Positions 22,211 through 33,000 of a stretch of 64,000 bases of DNA are shown here, piece by piece (positions within the stretch are counted from its first letter, which is position 1; each line of letters begins with the position of its first letter). This DNA comes from Schizochytrium sp. CCTCC M209059 (lineage: Eukaryota > Sar > Bigyra > Thraustochytrida > Thraustochytriidae), in the NCBI GenBank assembly GCA_000818945.1, contig KN805413.1, forward strand, positions 128,209-192,208, given 5' to 3'. The position numbers were made by a program, and so were the translations under genes. Under the pieces are notes generated by a model, which saw only the letters and a list, made by a program, of their open reading frames with translations, was not told the origin of the DNA and ran no database searches.

Positions 22211-22245
22211 GCGAGCGAGCGAGCAAGCGAGCGAGCGCGAGCGAG
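22211..22245. repeat. (GAGC)n microsatellite, imperfect
   Basis: Imperfect run of GAGC units in the GC-rich upstream region; further GAGC and GCGT units continue to about 22320. Confidence 0.7.
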
Positions 22246-22539
22246 GGGCCGCGCGGGCCGCGTGCGCGCGAGCCTGCGTGCGCGCGTGCGTGCGAGCGAG
22301 CGAGGGAGCGCGCGCGCGCGTGCGGAGCGGCGAGGATCGGCGAGGATTGGCGAGGATTGGCGAGAGGTTTTTCCCGTTGGCGACGCGAGGCAGACGGCAA
22401 CTACTGCGACGCGACGTGAGGCGCTCGAGCTCGGCTCGCGGCCTGAGACGCGAGCGGGACGCGAGGAACGTGAGCGGGGCGGAGCGAGGTCACGCAGAAT
22501 CGCTGGCAGACGGGCGGAGAAGCGGAGAAGCGAAAGTCC

Positions 22540-22620
22540 ATGAGCAAGCGCGTGGACGCCCCCGACGCAGCGCTCGGCGCGAGCATTATCGCCGAGACCC
22601 ACGAGGACGAGAGCGCCGAC

Positions 22621-22659
<39 letters not shown>

Positions 22660-24801
22660 ACCGTCGCGACCACGACGACCGCTGGCGTTGCTGCTACCGG
22701 GGCCGACGTGGCGACCCCGTTCAAGCAGACGGTGATCGCAGAACCAGCGGTAGAAAAGAAGAAACCTGTCATGACGCCCCAGGATGGCCGCGAGCACACC
22801 AAGGTGGTTGCGAAAATCGGCAAGGCCGTCGAGACGCAGCACAACGACAAGACAGGCCAAGCGCAAAAAGACCAAGTGCAAGTCCCACCCCCCGCTGTAG
22901 AGGCGACCGTTGTGCAAACGCCCGTCGTGCAGGCGCCTGCCAAGAAACCGCGGAGAGCCGCAGCTGCGAGAGCGCGGCAAACGACCAGCGCCCTAACCTC
23001 GAGGAGGGTGTCAGGACGTGCCAGGGCACCGAAACGACGTCGGCGGCAAGCAGAGCAAGTCCTCGACCCGACGCTTTTTGTGGGCTACGTGGAGGAATTC
23101 GAGACTCCAGAAATGATCGAAATGAAGTTCAAAAAACTGGAGGAAATCGAGCAGCGCCTCAAGCGAGATCGCGAAAAGGCCGCCGCTGCCGCCACAGGAA
23201 GCGACTCGACTCCTGGAAGGGCAACGACCCCATCGCCACCACCAACTTCTGTCTCGCAAGACCAAGCCAGCGAGAGCGCGGGGGCTGTGGCAGAGAACGC
23301 AGACGCCGAATCCGGGGGTGGTAACGACGCCGAAACGAACTCTGCCGGTCCCAGCGGCACCGACGCAGATGCAGACGTCTTTCTCGACAGGGCTGCTCTT
23401 CTCGAGGTCTTCAAGCAAACGTCAAATTTTACCGTAGAAAACGCAACACGTCAGCATGAAATGGGCGACGAGTACATGTACGACGATGGCTGGGACATGG
23501 GCCACGTAACGACGCACGAAACAAACGCCGGAGAACGTGTCTTTCTTTTTGGTGATGGGACCGACGATGAGCTGTGGGACGAACTTTTTGGCAAGAAGAA
23601 AAAGGGTCGTACTGCACGCGCACCCCAACTTTCAAATCGAACTACATCGGTCTCCAAAATTGTCGCCAACGGCGTCATGCACATTGCCTTTGTCGCGGAC
23701 ACCTCTGGCCGCTTCGTCACTGGACTCAAGAAGATTCGCATGTATGATCCCAACGCCATCATGTACACGCGCATTCCAAAGGAAATTACGACTTCTTGGG
23801 CCAAGCGCGTCGCACCTTATCGCCCCAAGGGCGCGGTGCACCGACATACCAAGTGGCGACCCGACGAGGTTTGCCTTGACGAGGACACCTTTTCTATGAG
23901 TCGCGAGACGCCGCCCTGCTCCAAGCACGTTCAAGTGGATAGTGTCCTCGACGCGGACCTTCTCGGAATTCTCGGTAACCGCGCCCCACTCGAGGGGATC
24001 GTTCTGAGCCCTCCCTGGAAGCATGCCCGCAAACTCGTCCACGGCTCAACAGCAGGCAAGATCGAGGACAGCAATCCAAACAATTTAGAGTACGGCATTG
24101 AGCCAGAGGACCTTTTGCGACTAAAGCTCAATCGCAAAGGTCTGCTTCCTTCTGGTTTTGTGTACATCTGGACACCCAAGCATTTGATCTTGCGCGTGCT
24201 GCGTGCTCTGGAAAAGATGGATCTTCACTACGTGGAGAACGCAGTTTACGTCAAGCAACATGTGCACAACGAGTTCTACTGCGAAGCAAGTCCGTACTTT
24301 CGGCAGTCCAAGGATACCCTATTGATTTGTCGCAAGGGAAAAAAGAACAAGTCCGGGAAAATTGCCTGGTCCAAGGTTGAAATTCGCCACCAGCGTACTT
24401 CAGATGTGCACTTTGAGTTTTTGCGCAGAGAGCAACCTGATGGCGGGCCCCACTTGTATGCCCATGGCTACGTGCAAAACATGGTTGAAACAATGTTGCC
24501 GCACGCCCGATTCAACCCACTTCCGAAAGCGGAGCTGCCCAAGGCCTCGGCGCCCGAAGTTGGCATCGCAGCAAGTGCAACGATTGCTCCAGAAGATGAT
24601 GAAGCCAGCCCTGGTGCCGACCAGCAAGACGTGAACGAGACGCCAAAGATCCCAGATACCGAAAGTGCAAAGGTTTCTGAACCTTTTGCTGGCGTAGGCC
24701 CCGGAAAGCTGTTGCACCTGTGGGCACCTGCCAAGCAGCAACGTACTGGATGGGTTTCTGTGTCTGAGTCTCGGGCAAGCCCAAGCAAGGCGACTGACTG
24801 A
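22540..24801 (+). CDS. MT-A70 family adenine methyltransferase-like protein (SPPW variant)
   Basis: 753 residues from ATG 22540. The first 350 residues are low complexity: a poly-Ala tract, Lys/Arg-rich stretches, then acidic sequence. The MT-A70 domain occupies about 470-680. Visible hallmarks are the VLSPPW motif (Ser490-Trp493) in place of DPPW, GFVYIWTPKHL as the following strand, a YVKQHVHNEF region, the KDTLLICRKG strand and MVETMLPHARFNP, equivalent to the MIE-x-LSPG-x-R block of METTL3. MT-A70 enzymes methylate adenine N6 in mRNA or DNA. The motif Asp touches the substrate adenine in active enzymes, so its Ser may mean a non-catalytic, METTL14-like partner or an altered activity. Family membership is firm; activity is unknown. 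It converges with the secreted-protein gene. Confidence 0.85.
22622..22660. repeat. (GCT)n trinucleotide repeat encoding poly-Ala
   Basis: About 13 GCT codons encode an Ala run near residues 28-40 of the MT-A70-like protein. The run is pure at the DNA level, so it may vary in length. Confidence 0.95.
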
Positions 24802-25066
24802 TGAGTCATTAGTCTTGGCAAATAGCGAACCAACAAAAGCAATCCCGTCGATGCGTAAAAAGATAACTTACCTAATAGAAGAAAAAGACCCCCTTCGCGA
24901 GCCAATCAGCCAACGGGCGACGACGCGAAGCACTAGGTAGCAGAAAGAAGTAAAGAAAAGGAAAGGAGAAAAGTATTAAAAAATAAAGTGCTTGCATGTA
25001 TGGAGTCCTACAAAGACTTGTCACTTGTTCGCGTGAACGAAGACTGTGTCTCTCCTCTATGTAAAA
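24802..25066. terminator. Convergent 3' region with AATAAA signal
   Basis: 265 bases between convergent stops. An AATAAA hexamer at 24982-24987 on the plus strand could serve as polyadenylation signal for the MT-A70-like gene. Assigned by motif only. Confidence 0.4.
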
Positions 25067-26581
25067 TCAAGTGGAGAAGAGCTCGATGTGAGGGATATCT
25101 CGGAGCTTTTGCCATTCGACCTCGATGAGGCGAGAAATGGAAGACACGCAATTTTGGCCAAAGATTTTTTTCTCGACGCAAAATTGACCCGCCGTCGTGA
25201 CTGGGTCCTCGCCTTCAAAGGCCAGGAGGACATGACGCTGGCCATCAACGTTGATCTGGAGTGACACGTGAGGCTTGTCAGACTGCGCCTCGTCCTCTGA
25301 GTCCATGGTGACAGATGATGATGATGATGATGATGATGATGAGGTCTCTTGCGAGGGCTGCATGTCTGCTTCTTGCGTCGTCGTTGCTTGGGGGCTCTCG
25401 CTAAAGGCATTCGACCCTTCGGACGGTGCGCGAAGCGTCATAGGGATCATGCCTTGATTCTTTTCCGTAACCCAAAAGGTGCGAATCTCCATTGCGGTAC
25501 CTGGAATAATCTCGAGCGTGTTGGGGTGCGAGAGATGCGCCACAAGAGTGTGCGCACCGGGCTTGAGATTGAAAAATTTGGGGTAGTAGGTCTCCTCGAA
25601 GATCGGCCAGCACACTTGGTGCAAGGCCTCGTCCAGTGCGAGACAAATAAAGGAGTTTTGGAACAAGCGCCGAAACTGCGTCAAATTAGTCGCCGTGACA
25701 ATATGAAGCCGCACCTCGAAGGTTCCTGGCACTGCATACTCTGTTGCAGGATACTCAATGCCTACTTGGGGAATTTGAATTGTCTCGGTCTCAGGCTCAG
25801 CGGGTTCCTCCTGATCTTCGACGTCTTCGTCTTCTTCGGCGCGCGCACGTTCTTCTGCAGCTGCGGCCTCAGCCTCTGCGATTGCTGTCTCGTTTACAGG
25901 TACCATGAAAAAGGTTGACTCGGCTACACTTTCGTCAATGAGCTCTTCGCCTGTCAACGGATCCACGAGCTTGGCCACGAGATGATGCGCGCCCTCGGTC
26001 AGATTTGTGTACAGCGGGAATCGCGAAAGGCCAAAAATGGGCCAGCAAGCAAAGTCACTGTCATCGAGCGAGATGCAAATGTTGGACGTGTTGTATTTTT
26101 CTTGGAAACGGGTTACATTGATGCAGTTCGTGTTTACGTTGAGCTGGACTGCCACCGCGCGACCTTCGGTTTCGCTTCCATTAAGGGGCTTAACGATGGT
26201 CAGGTTTCCCGTAATGTCCTCGAATGGCACATCTTCCGGCTCCTCGATCTCCTCGTCACCCTCATTCACGAGGATTCCCTCGCCGTCCTGAGAGTCAACA
26301 TTCGCGGCGTCGGTCACTTCCAGGCCGGTATCATCATTGTCCTCGCAGGATTCGTCTTCGTCGAGCGCGCTGAGAGCAGAAGCGTTCGCGGCGTCGGCGC
26401 CGTGCGTCTCCCCTCCTCCCGCGTCCGCGTTGACCTCGCCGCGCGCTAGGCCCGCGGCGCCGCCGTCCATCTCCCATGCCGCATCGGCGGCATCGCTAGC
26501 CTCTTGGCCGGCTGTAGCCGCCACGACCACGAGGGCGAGCACGACCACAAGCAGGTGGCGCAGGATCGTCGCGGCGAGCAT
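25067..26581 (-). CDS. Secreted protein with two related Ig-like repeats and a Cys-containing tail domain
   Basis: 504 residues from ATG 26581, chosen because it begins a clear signal peptide (LLVVVLALVVVAATAG); the open frame extends 201 codons upstream but that part looks like leader DNA. An acidic stretch is followed by two related blocks of about 105 residues, near 105-210 and 265-370. Both carry a CI/L-[SA]-LD pair, a CWPIF motif and an [E/P]GAH-x-LVA-x-L strand, as in beta-sandwich domains. Several N-x-S/T sequons lie in the first block (NLT, NVT, NTS). A Ser-rich linker leads to a third domain with FCVEKKIFGQNC near the end. I cannot name the family. Stramenopile extracellular and glycosyltransferase-associated proteins have similar domains, so a wall or secretory role is possible. 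Function unknown. Confidence 0.8.
   Translation of the reverse strand: MLAATILRHLLVVVLALVVVAATAGQEASDAADAAWEMDGGAAGLARGEVNADAGGGETHGADAANASALSALDEDESCEDNDDTGLEVTDAANVDSQDGEGILVNEGDEEIEEPEDVPFEDITGNLTIVKPLNGSETEGRAVAVQLNVNTNCINVTRFQEKYNTSNICISLDDSDFACWPIFGLSRFPLYTNLTEGAHHLVAKLVDPLTGEELIDESVAESTFFMVPVNETAIAEAEAAAAEERARAEEDEDVEDQEEPAEPETETIQIPQVGIEYPATEYAVPGTFEVRLHIVTATNLTQFRRLFQNSFICLALDEALHQVCWPIFEETYYPKFFNLKPGAHTLVAHLSHPNTLEIIPGTAMEIRTFWVTEKNQGMIPMTLRAPSEGSNAFSESPQATTTQEADMQPSQETSSSSSSSSSSVTMDSEDEAQSDKPHVSLQINVDGQRHVLLAFEGEDPVTTAGQFCVEKKIFGQNCVSSISRLIEVEWQKLRDIPHIELFST
25314..25342. repeat. (GAT)n repeat encoding poly-Ser on the minus strand
   Basis: About nine GAT units. Read on the minus strand they are TCA codons giving the Ser linker before the tail domain of the secreted protein. 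Confidence 0.9.
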
Positions 26582-27076
26582 CGTGGTCGCAGGTCGTATC
26601 TCCCCTTCGTCGCTCGCAAGCGGGCGCCTCGCTTCCTGTCGTTTGGTTTCTGCCCGTCGAGGATGTTGCTTCTCGATCGATCTCCCTCGACTTCTATCTA
26701 TCTCTCTCCCCCTTATCACTTTCCAGCCTCGACCGTTCGAACACTGGCCGTTCACTCTATACCGCACTTGCTCAAGTGAACTATTCCCGAGGATAAAGCA
26801 GTTGCGCGCGCCGCACCTGCTGAAAGACGCGCACGTTAGACCCGCGTCTTTCGTGTCTTTCATCGCGGCGCGGCGGCGCGCGACCAGTGAGCGAGCGCAG
26901 TGCGCGCGCTCGAGTGCGAACGGCGGCGTCTCGCCGGCTGCGAGCGGAGGATGGATGCGACGGCTCAAAGGGCCTTGGGCGGCGGCGCAGCGCGGCCCTG
27001 CGCGCGAGGGCGGCCGCGACAAGGCGAGGAGGCGGGAGAGTAGAGAGACAGGGCCGGCCGCGGGGACCTGGTCGCC
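26582..27076. promoter_or_regulatory. Divergent upstream region, secreted protein / C2CD5
   Basis: 495 bases between divergent starts, so the two genes must share or abut promoters. The half next to C2CD5 is GC-rich. No further gene recognised. Confidence 0.55.
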
Positions 27077-30000
27077 ATGCCCTCCTTTCTCAAGTTTCGT
27101 GTCCTGGAGGCCAGGGACCTCCCGGTGATGGACCGCACCTCGAACCTCACCGACGCTTTTGTCGAGGTCCGCTTCGCGAACCAATTGTTCCAGACGCAGA
27201 TCGCGCGCAAAACCCTCGACCCGTCATGGAAGGAAGACCATCGTTTTCAGGTCCTCGATGATTCGGATCTGCAAAATGAGCCGCTCGTCTTTCGGGTGCT
27301 AGACCACGATGTCTACAGCGCGGATGATCTCATTGGCACAGTGTCCATCGGCCTCGGCCCGCTGTTGCAAATGGCTGTCGACAGCGCCGATCGAACAAGT
27401 GGCGCTGCTACAGTCGTGGCCGGGGCCGATCAAAACCCTCCTCTACAGCGATCGACTTCGCTCCCTGCCCGGACCCTTAGCGGTGAAGGATCCCTTGATG
27501 ATGGCGGTGCCGCAGCAGACGAAAGCCCTTCAAGAGCTATCGGAGAGCAGCCTGGGCAGCGACAGATGGGACCAGAGAGCGGAAACTTTGCACTCGAAGC
27601 TGGTGCTAACGCGAATGCAGGCCACGGACTCCACAACCACAACAGCACAAACAGCAACGAGCGGATACCGGGAAATGACATATGCAAAAATTATGCTGCA
27701 GGACCAGGCGCCAATTTCGGTGCTTCTGACGCAACAGAGAATCAAGCGCCAGCGACCTATCCTAGAATTGAAGAGGACCAGCTGTCGGGCTGGTTTCCGA
27801 TCTACGACACGTTGAATGGGATCCGCGGCGAGCTCCATGTGGCAGTAAAGATCACTTTTTACGGTGATGAGAACCCTTGGAAGGACAGTTCCGCAGGAGT
27901 CCGTTTTTTTGCTGCATCATCCCTCGAGCAGTCTGTGATGACCGTAAAACATTTGCTCGGATTTGTAGAGGAACTCGTTGTTGAGGCTGACCCGGAGTTC
28001 GAGCTCATTGACAATTTTCGCACTGCGCGCAAGAGCAACGAGTCACGCCAGAACCTTTTGTATAAATTGTCGAGCCAAGTGAGGCGTCAAATCGGAAAGA
28101 AGGTCCTTGAACTCGGAGGTAACGCCGTCGTTGGCTATCATCAAACCTTTGATGTTGAGGGCGACTCGGGCATGGTTGCTCGTGGGTCTGGTACAGCCTG
28201 TATTGTCGAGCCCGTCGTTGGAAATGTCTACGAAGACGCGGTGGTCTTGCCTGGATCAGTCGGACCGCTTTCGCGTCCCATTGCAAGCGCGATACCTCTG
28301 CTTCCCCCTTCAGACGGCATGCCTGGTGGCGTCGGCGCACTGGAAACCATCCGAAATCTTAATTTCCCGGCGCTCGCCTTTGTTCATTGCGGAATCAAAG
28401 TTGTATCGTTGGATCCTCGCCCAAATCATCACCGTCGCACATTTTCTTTCGGAGGCGCGCGCTCACAATCTGCGCGACATCTTAGTCCCAGACTTGGAGC
28501 GACCTCGAGCGAGCTTGTGCGTAGTGTTCCACCCGCGCCACGCCGTCTGGAGGTCGTTGAGAGGGCCAACGATGCGGGGAGTTCCAGCGATGATGACAAC
28601 TCCGTAGGTGGCGGCGGACCGGGTGGTGGCGGCGGCGGCGGCGGTGGTGGTGGTGGTGGTACTGGGTCCGCTACGCAATACATTCGCAAGTTGCCTGGTC
28701 TCGAGCGTGAAGTAACCTTGCTCACGATTACGGTTCTTCCCATGAATGTACGCGTGCGACTCGGTGGGGTGGTGGCAACGCGTTCTGTAAAGTTTCTTGG
28801 ACGTCTTGCTGCCAAAATTTCAGATCAGGAAACCCGTGACGAATGGTGGGCTGAAATTCGCGAGGAAATTCGCTCCCACGCCAAATCACTTCGATGCCGC
28901 TACGTTCTCGGCTACAAAGAGCAGTGCGTCGTACATGATGACGTATGCATTTTGCAGGCCACCGGGACTGCAGCAGCAATTCTTTCGGACCGCCCAATAT
29001 GGAGTGTTGCTGCAGCGTCTGATGCCGTCCGCGATCGCGCACGGAGGTCGCGAGCTCAGCAGAACCGCGCCTTGGCCATTCACGACAACGTGCGAGAAAG
29101 AGACGGTGATGACGCGTCTTCGTCAACAACTTCCAATGAGCTCGCATGCGACCATCATGCGCTTGGTGCTGGGTCAACCGGCGGAGGAGTGGTCGCAAGT
29201 CTGCTCGTATCTCGCGGGCTCATGAGCGGAAAGGGCAGTGGGGCCCGCGGAGGTTCTGCCACGTGGGCTGCAGGCTATTCCGTAGACGGTAATGAAGCCG
29301 CTGGCGCGGCCGACCATGGCAGTGATCCGGACGCCAACACCTCACAAGAGATGGTCGTCATGGAACTTGCGCCCCCCGGGAGCAGCAAATTCAGCCATTA
29401 CCAGCAACTGCGACTGCACCTCGACGAGTGGCAGACCAAGACGAAGGAAAGACATGATCAGCGTCAGCGTGAAAAGCATCGTAAACGTGCCGAAGCGATC
29501 AAACGTCAAAGGCAAGCCCATCGCATGGGTAGTCCGAAACAATCGCAATCGGACTCGCCTCGTAATTCCATTTCACTGCTGCAGCATCCTTCATCACCGT
29601 CACCGCAGCCAACGAGCTCCATGGACCTTGATCCAAGTGGCGCGTACGGGCACCGCTCCCAGAGCCCCGGACCGCCTGGGGACAATGAGGATGGAGATGG
29701 CCTGACGGCTGGTGCAGGAGGTAATACGGCCTCTTCTGCCGCCAACAATGCGACCAACGCAACCGGAACTTTCGGTGGCGCGGCCGCTGCTGCTGGAGGA
29801 AGGCCTCGAGGGATGAGTCATGTTGAGGCGCGCAAGCAGCGCCGTCGTGAAACAAAGCCCGTTCTTCCATGCTCCATTGTGCACGCCCCTTATCATCGTG
29901 AAAATGCGCCCTTTGCAAACATGCGTCTTGTGCCGTGCGGACTTTGCCGAAAAAAGTGGGTTCCTGAAGTCATCCTTGCCACGACTGAGGTGCCGCCCCT

Positions 30001-33000
30001 GTTGCCCGTCACAGGTCACGGTGTTCTCGTGGAGGCGCGAATCTGCCGCGTTCGGCCTAAACTCAACTCCAAGGCGGAGAGTCGCGAGGTGGACGCCTCA
30101 GCCGTATCCGAGAATCTCATTTTCCTGGAGATCGAGCTGCACAAGCAGCTCATGCTCAAGCTCAAGCTCATGGGAATGAACGCTGCATTTGGGCTGCGAT
30201 CCCAGGTCCAAATCGGTTCAAGCTTGATGATTGGTGTGACGACGGCCACGGCCGTGCACTCACCTGCCTTGCCACCGCCGGCCGTCTTGCGCATTCATCG
30301 CAGTCTTGAGGTCGAGGACCAAGACGATCGCAAGCACGTTCGCATTCAAAAGGAGATTGAGCGAATTGCCGCAGCAAATCGCGACCGCATGCTCACTATG
30401 GCCACAAGCGAGGCTCGGCTGTATCGGCAAGCTATCGCAACAGCAAAGCGGCGCATGAAGCGAGCAACACGAGCGACGCGCCGTCGTTGGCAGCAAGAAT
30501 ATCTCCTTGAGGCCCGCAAGCGCCGTGCGCGCAAACGGCAGCGCAAACGCCGCAAGCGCGGCCGCGAGGCTGCGTATCGACTTTCTCGTCGCTCGCGCGA
30601 ATCGGGGCGAAGCGCTGACGCCGTGGTCGACGAGCATTTGACCGTCGATGTGATCCCGCTTGGCGGCTTTCGAACCGGCGAAAGCGGCATGGATACAGAC
30701 GACCCCACGTACAGCTCGGCGCGTTCGCTTGGCCTCGACGGGCACGGCAACGCAGACCTTTCGGGCTATCCTGACGAGATCGGGGATCTGCACGGGTCAC
30801 GTGGGGAGCAAAGTCACCATGAGGACGCTGCCGATGTGGAACACGGGCACGATCACGATACAGAAAAGGATCGGAGTATTGGACGCGCGCTTTCGTCGCA
30901 TCGGAGCCCTTCATCGCGTAGCACAGCCAAGACGCGGAATCCTGTCGCGGTCATTGCACGTCTCGCGCGGAGGCGTGGGCATCCTTCCGAAGGTGCGGTG
31001 AGTGAATTGCGACAGGGCGAGGCATCTGAGGTGCCGACGCCTGTGGCGACACCCACGCTGGACGAAGAAGGGGAAGACGAAGAGAACGGAGGAGACTTCC
31101 CCACAAAGCATGAACGCGGTTGGGAGGATCCGGGAGAAAGTACCCACGGCGGCAGCGAGGATGGGGCAATGGCGCATCGGGGTAAAACCTTTGGTGAGGA
31201 CCATGCCGCCGCTCGCGGTCGCCCTTTACAAGGATCGCAACCCGTTTCGGTGTGGAAGCGTCTTCGTGCCAAGACGCGGGATCTCAACCGGCCTTCCTCG
31301 TCGAAACAACAGCCCTTTCACCACACAACGTCGGATCTTGGTGAAGACAAGGATAACGAAAGTCCCAGCAAGTCGTCTTCGCGGACGCCGCATCGAGCCT
31401 TGCGGCATCGGTTCAATTCCGATTCGCACGTGATTTCACAAAGCATTCGCGAAACGGAAGGGGGCGAGGGCGATGCTGCGAAGGATGATCTGGAAGCGCA
31501 TCATTCTGATGCCAAGTCATCAAGCGGAGCGCACCGGCACGCCAAGCTTGCTGCCGATGCCGGCAATGACGGTCTGGACGTTCTCGATGCAGGGATCGGA
31601 GGAGACACGGAGAATGCAGGCTTTGCCCTTGCCGCAAAGACCATGTTCGCACCGTTTTCGCGTACGCGACGAGCAGGAGATGGGATGTCGCGATCAACCT
31701 CGAATGTCACGTCGTCGTTTGCATCGCTGAACAATGGGACAGGAGCAAGTGGAACGGAGCAAAGAAGCAAAGGGAGCTTGATGAATTCTTCGCGAGCGCG
31801 TTCGAGTCGTGGGTGGGAGGGCAAATCACGCAAAGAAAGAGCTACCGGGGGCAAGAATCTGATTGCCAAGCTTCAACGGCGACAGCTGCCGGGGCAGGAC
31901 CGGGAGTCCGAGTCGCGAGCAACACGGAAGCGCGACATCCTTGCCTCGCGGGACATTGATTATCGCGGTGATGATGAGGCGGAAGATATCGGCGAAAGTG
32001 AAGATCACGACTATCAGCCGTCTGCGGGAAGCAAGTCAAAGAGTGGCCACCGCGCTGGGGAGCTTGGTTCCCACCAAGCCACCCCCAAAGGGAAAATGCG
32101 CAGCTCAAAGAGTCGTCCGAGTCTTGTGCGTCGACCAAGCAAATCGTCGCGCAAGAAGCATCGCTCGCACAAGAAGCAAAGCAGCAAAGGGCGCTGGGAG
32201 CGATCAGGGCGCGGAACGGATCATGGACGGAATGCAGGTGAGTACGGATCACGGCGGAACGGCAATCGTTCAGATGGCGATTCGAGCGCGAGATCGCGAG
32301 TCTCGTCGTCGGCCTCTGCCAAGTCTCGGACGCGGTCAGTGCCTCCCTACGGTGCGCAAGGAGGCGGGAATCCTGCGCATGAATCGGTTCAGCGCCGTCG
32401 CTCGCACGGCTCCTCGGCAGGGGTGGCGTCATCCTCTTCATCTGCAACAGAATCGTCCTCATCAAAGAGTTCTCGGTCTCGGAAGTCGATGCGTTCTGCG
32501 CTTTCGGCGCTTTCGTCACCGTCGTCTTTGTCGACTTCTTCTTCCTCCTCTTCTTCTTCCTCTTCTTCTTCTTCTTCATCGAGCTCTTCTTCGTCGGGAT
32601 CAACTTCGTCGCTCTCGTGGACGTGGGCTGGGCAGCATTTGGACGCGGTCAATGACCCGGTGCCGTTGCTCAGCGACTCCGACGATGAAGCGCGAGAGGA
32701 AGAGTCGTGGTCTTCGTCATCATCATCTTCGTCGTCGTCGAGCGAGGACAGCGACATGGAAGTGGGTCGGGCGGAAGCATTATTATCAGAAGTTAGAAGC
32801 ACGCGAAACACGTTTGTGATTGAAGTCGACGATGAGACAGATGAGGACGTCATGGCTGTGATATTGGACAAGCAGCTTCCTCCGGGCATTGCCGTTTGTA
32901 ACACGGAGATTCTTCCTCAAGGTGGAGTCGGGTTTGCCGGAGGTGGCGGTGGTCGCGCGATGACATCTGCGCGAAAGCCGCACATGGTGATGATGATCGT

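Larger units (their letters stand above)
21302..22539. promoter_or_regulatory. Divergent upstream region, CAF-1 / MT-A70-like gene
   Basis: 1.24 kb between divergent starts, so both promoters should lie here. It is strongly GC-rich from 21700 to 22540 and dense in short repeats (GCAT and GAGC units). The part next to the CAF-1 start may be coding or 5' UTR. Long open frames on both strands here are Arg/Ala-rich and look compositional. Confidence 0.5.

Noticed and set aside
21649..22980. 443-residue minus-strand open frame overlapping the MT-A70-like gene
   Set aside because: Arg/Ser/Ala-rich and repeat-driven, it overlaps the start of a gene with clear domain support and has no family resemblance.
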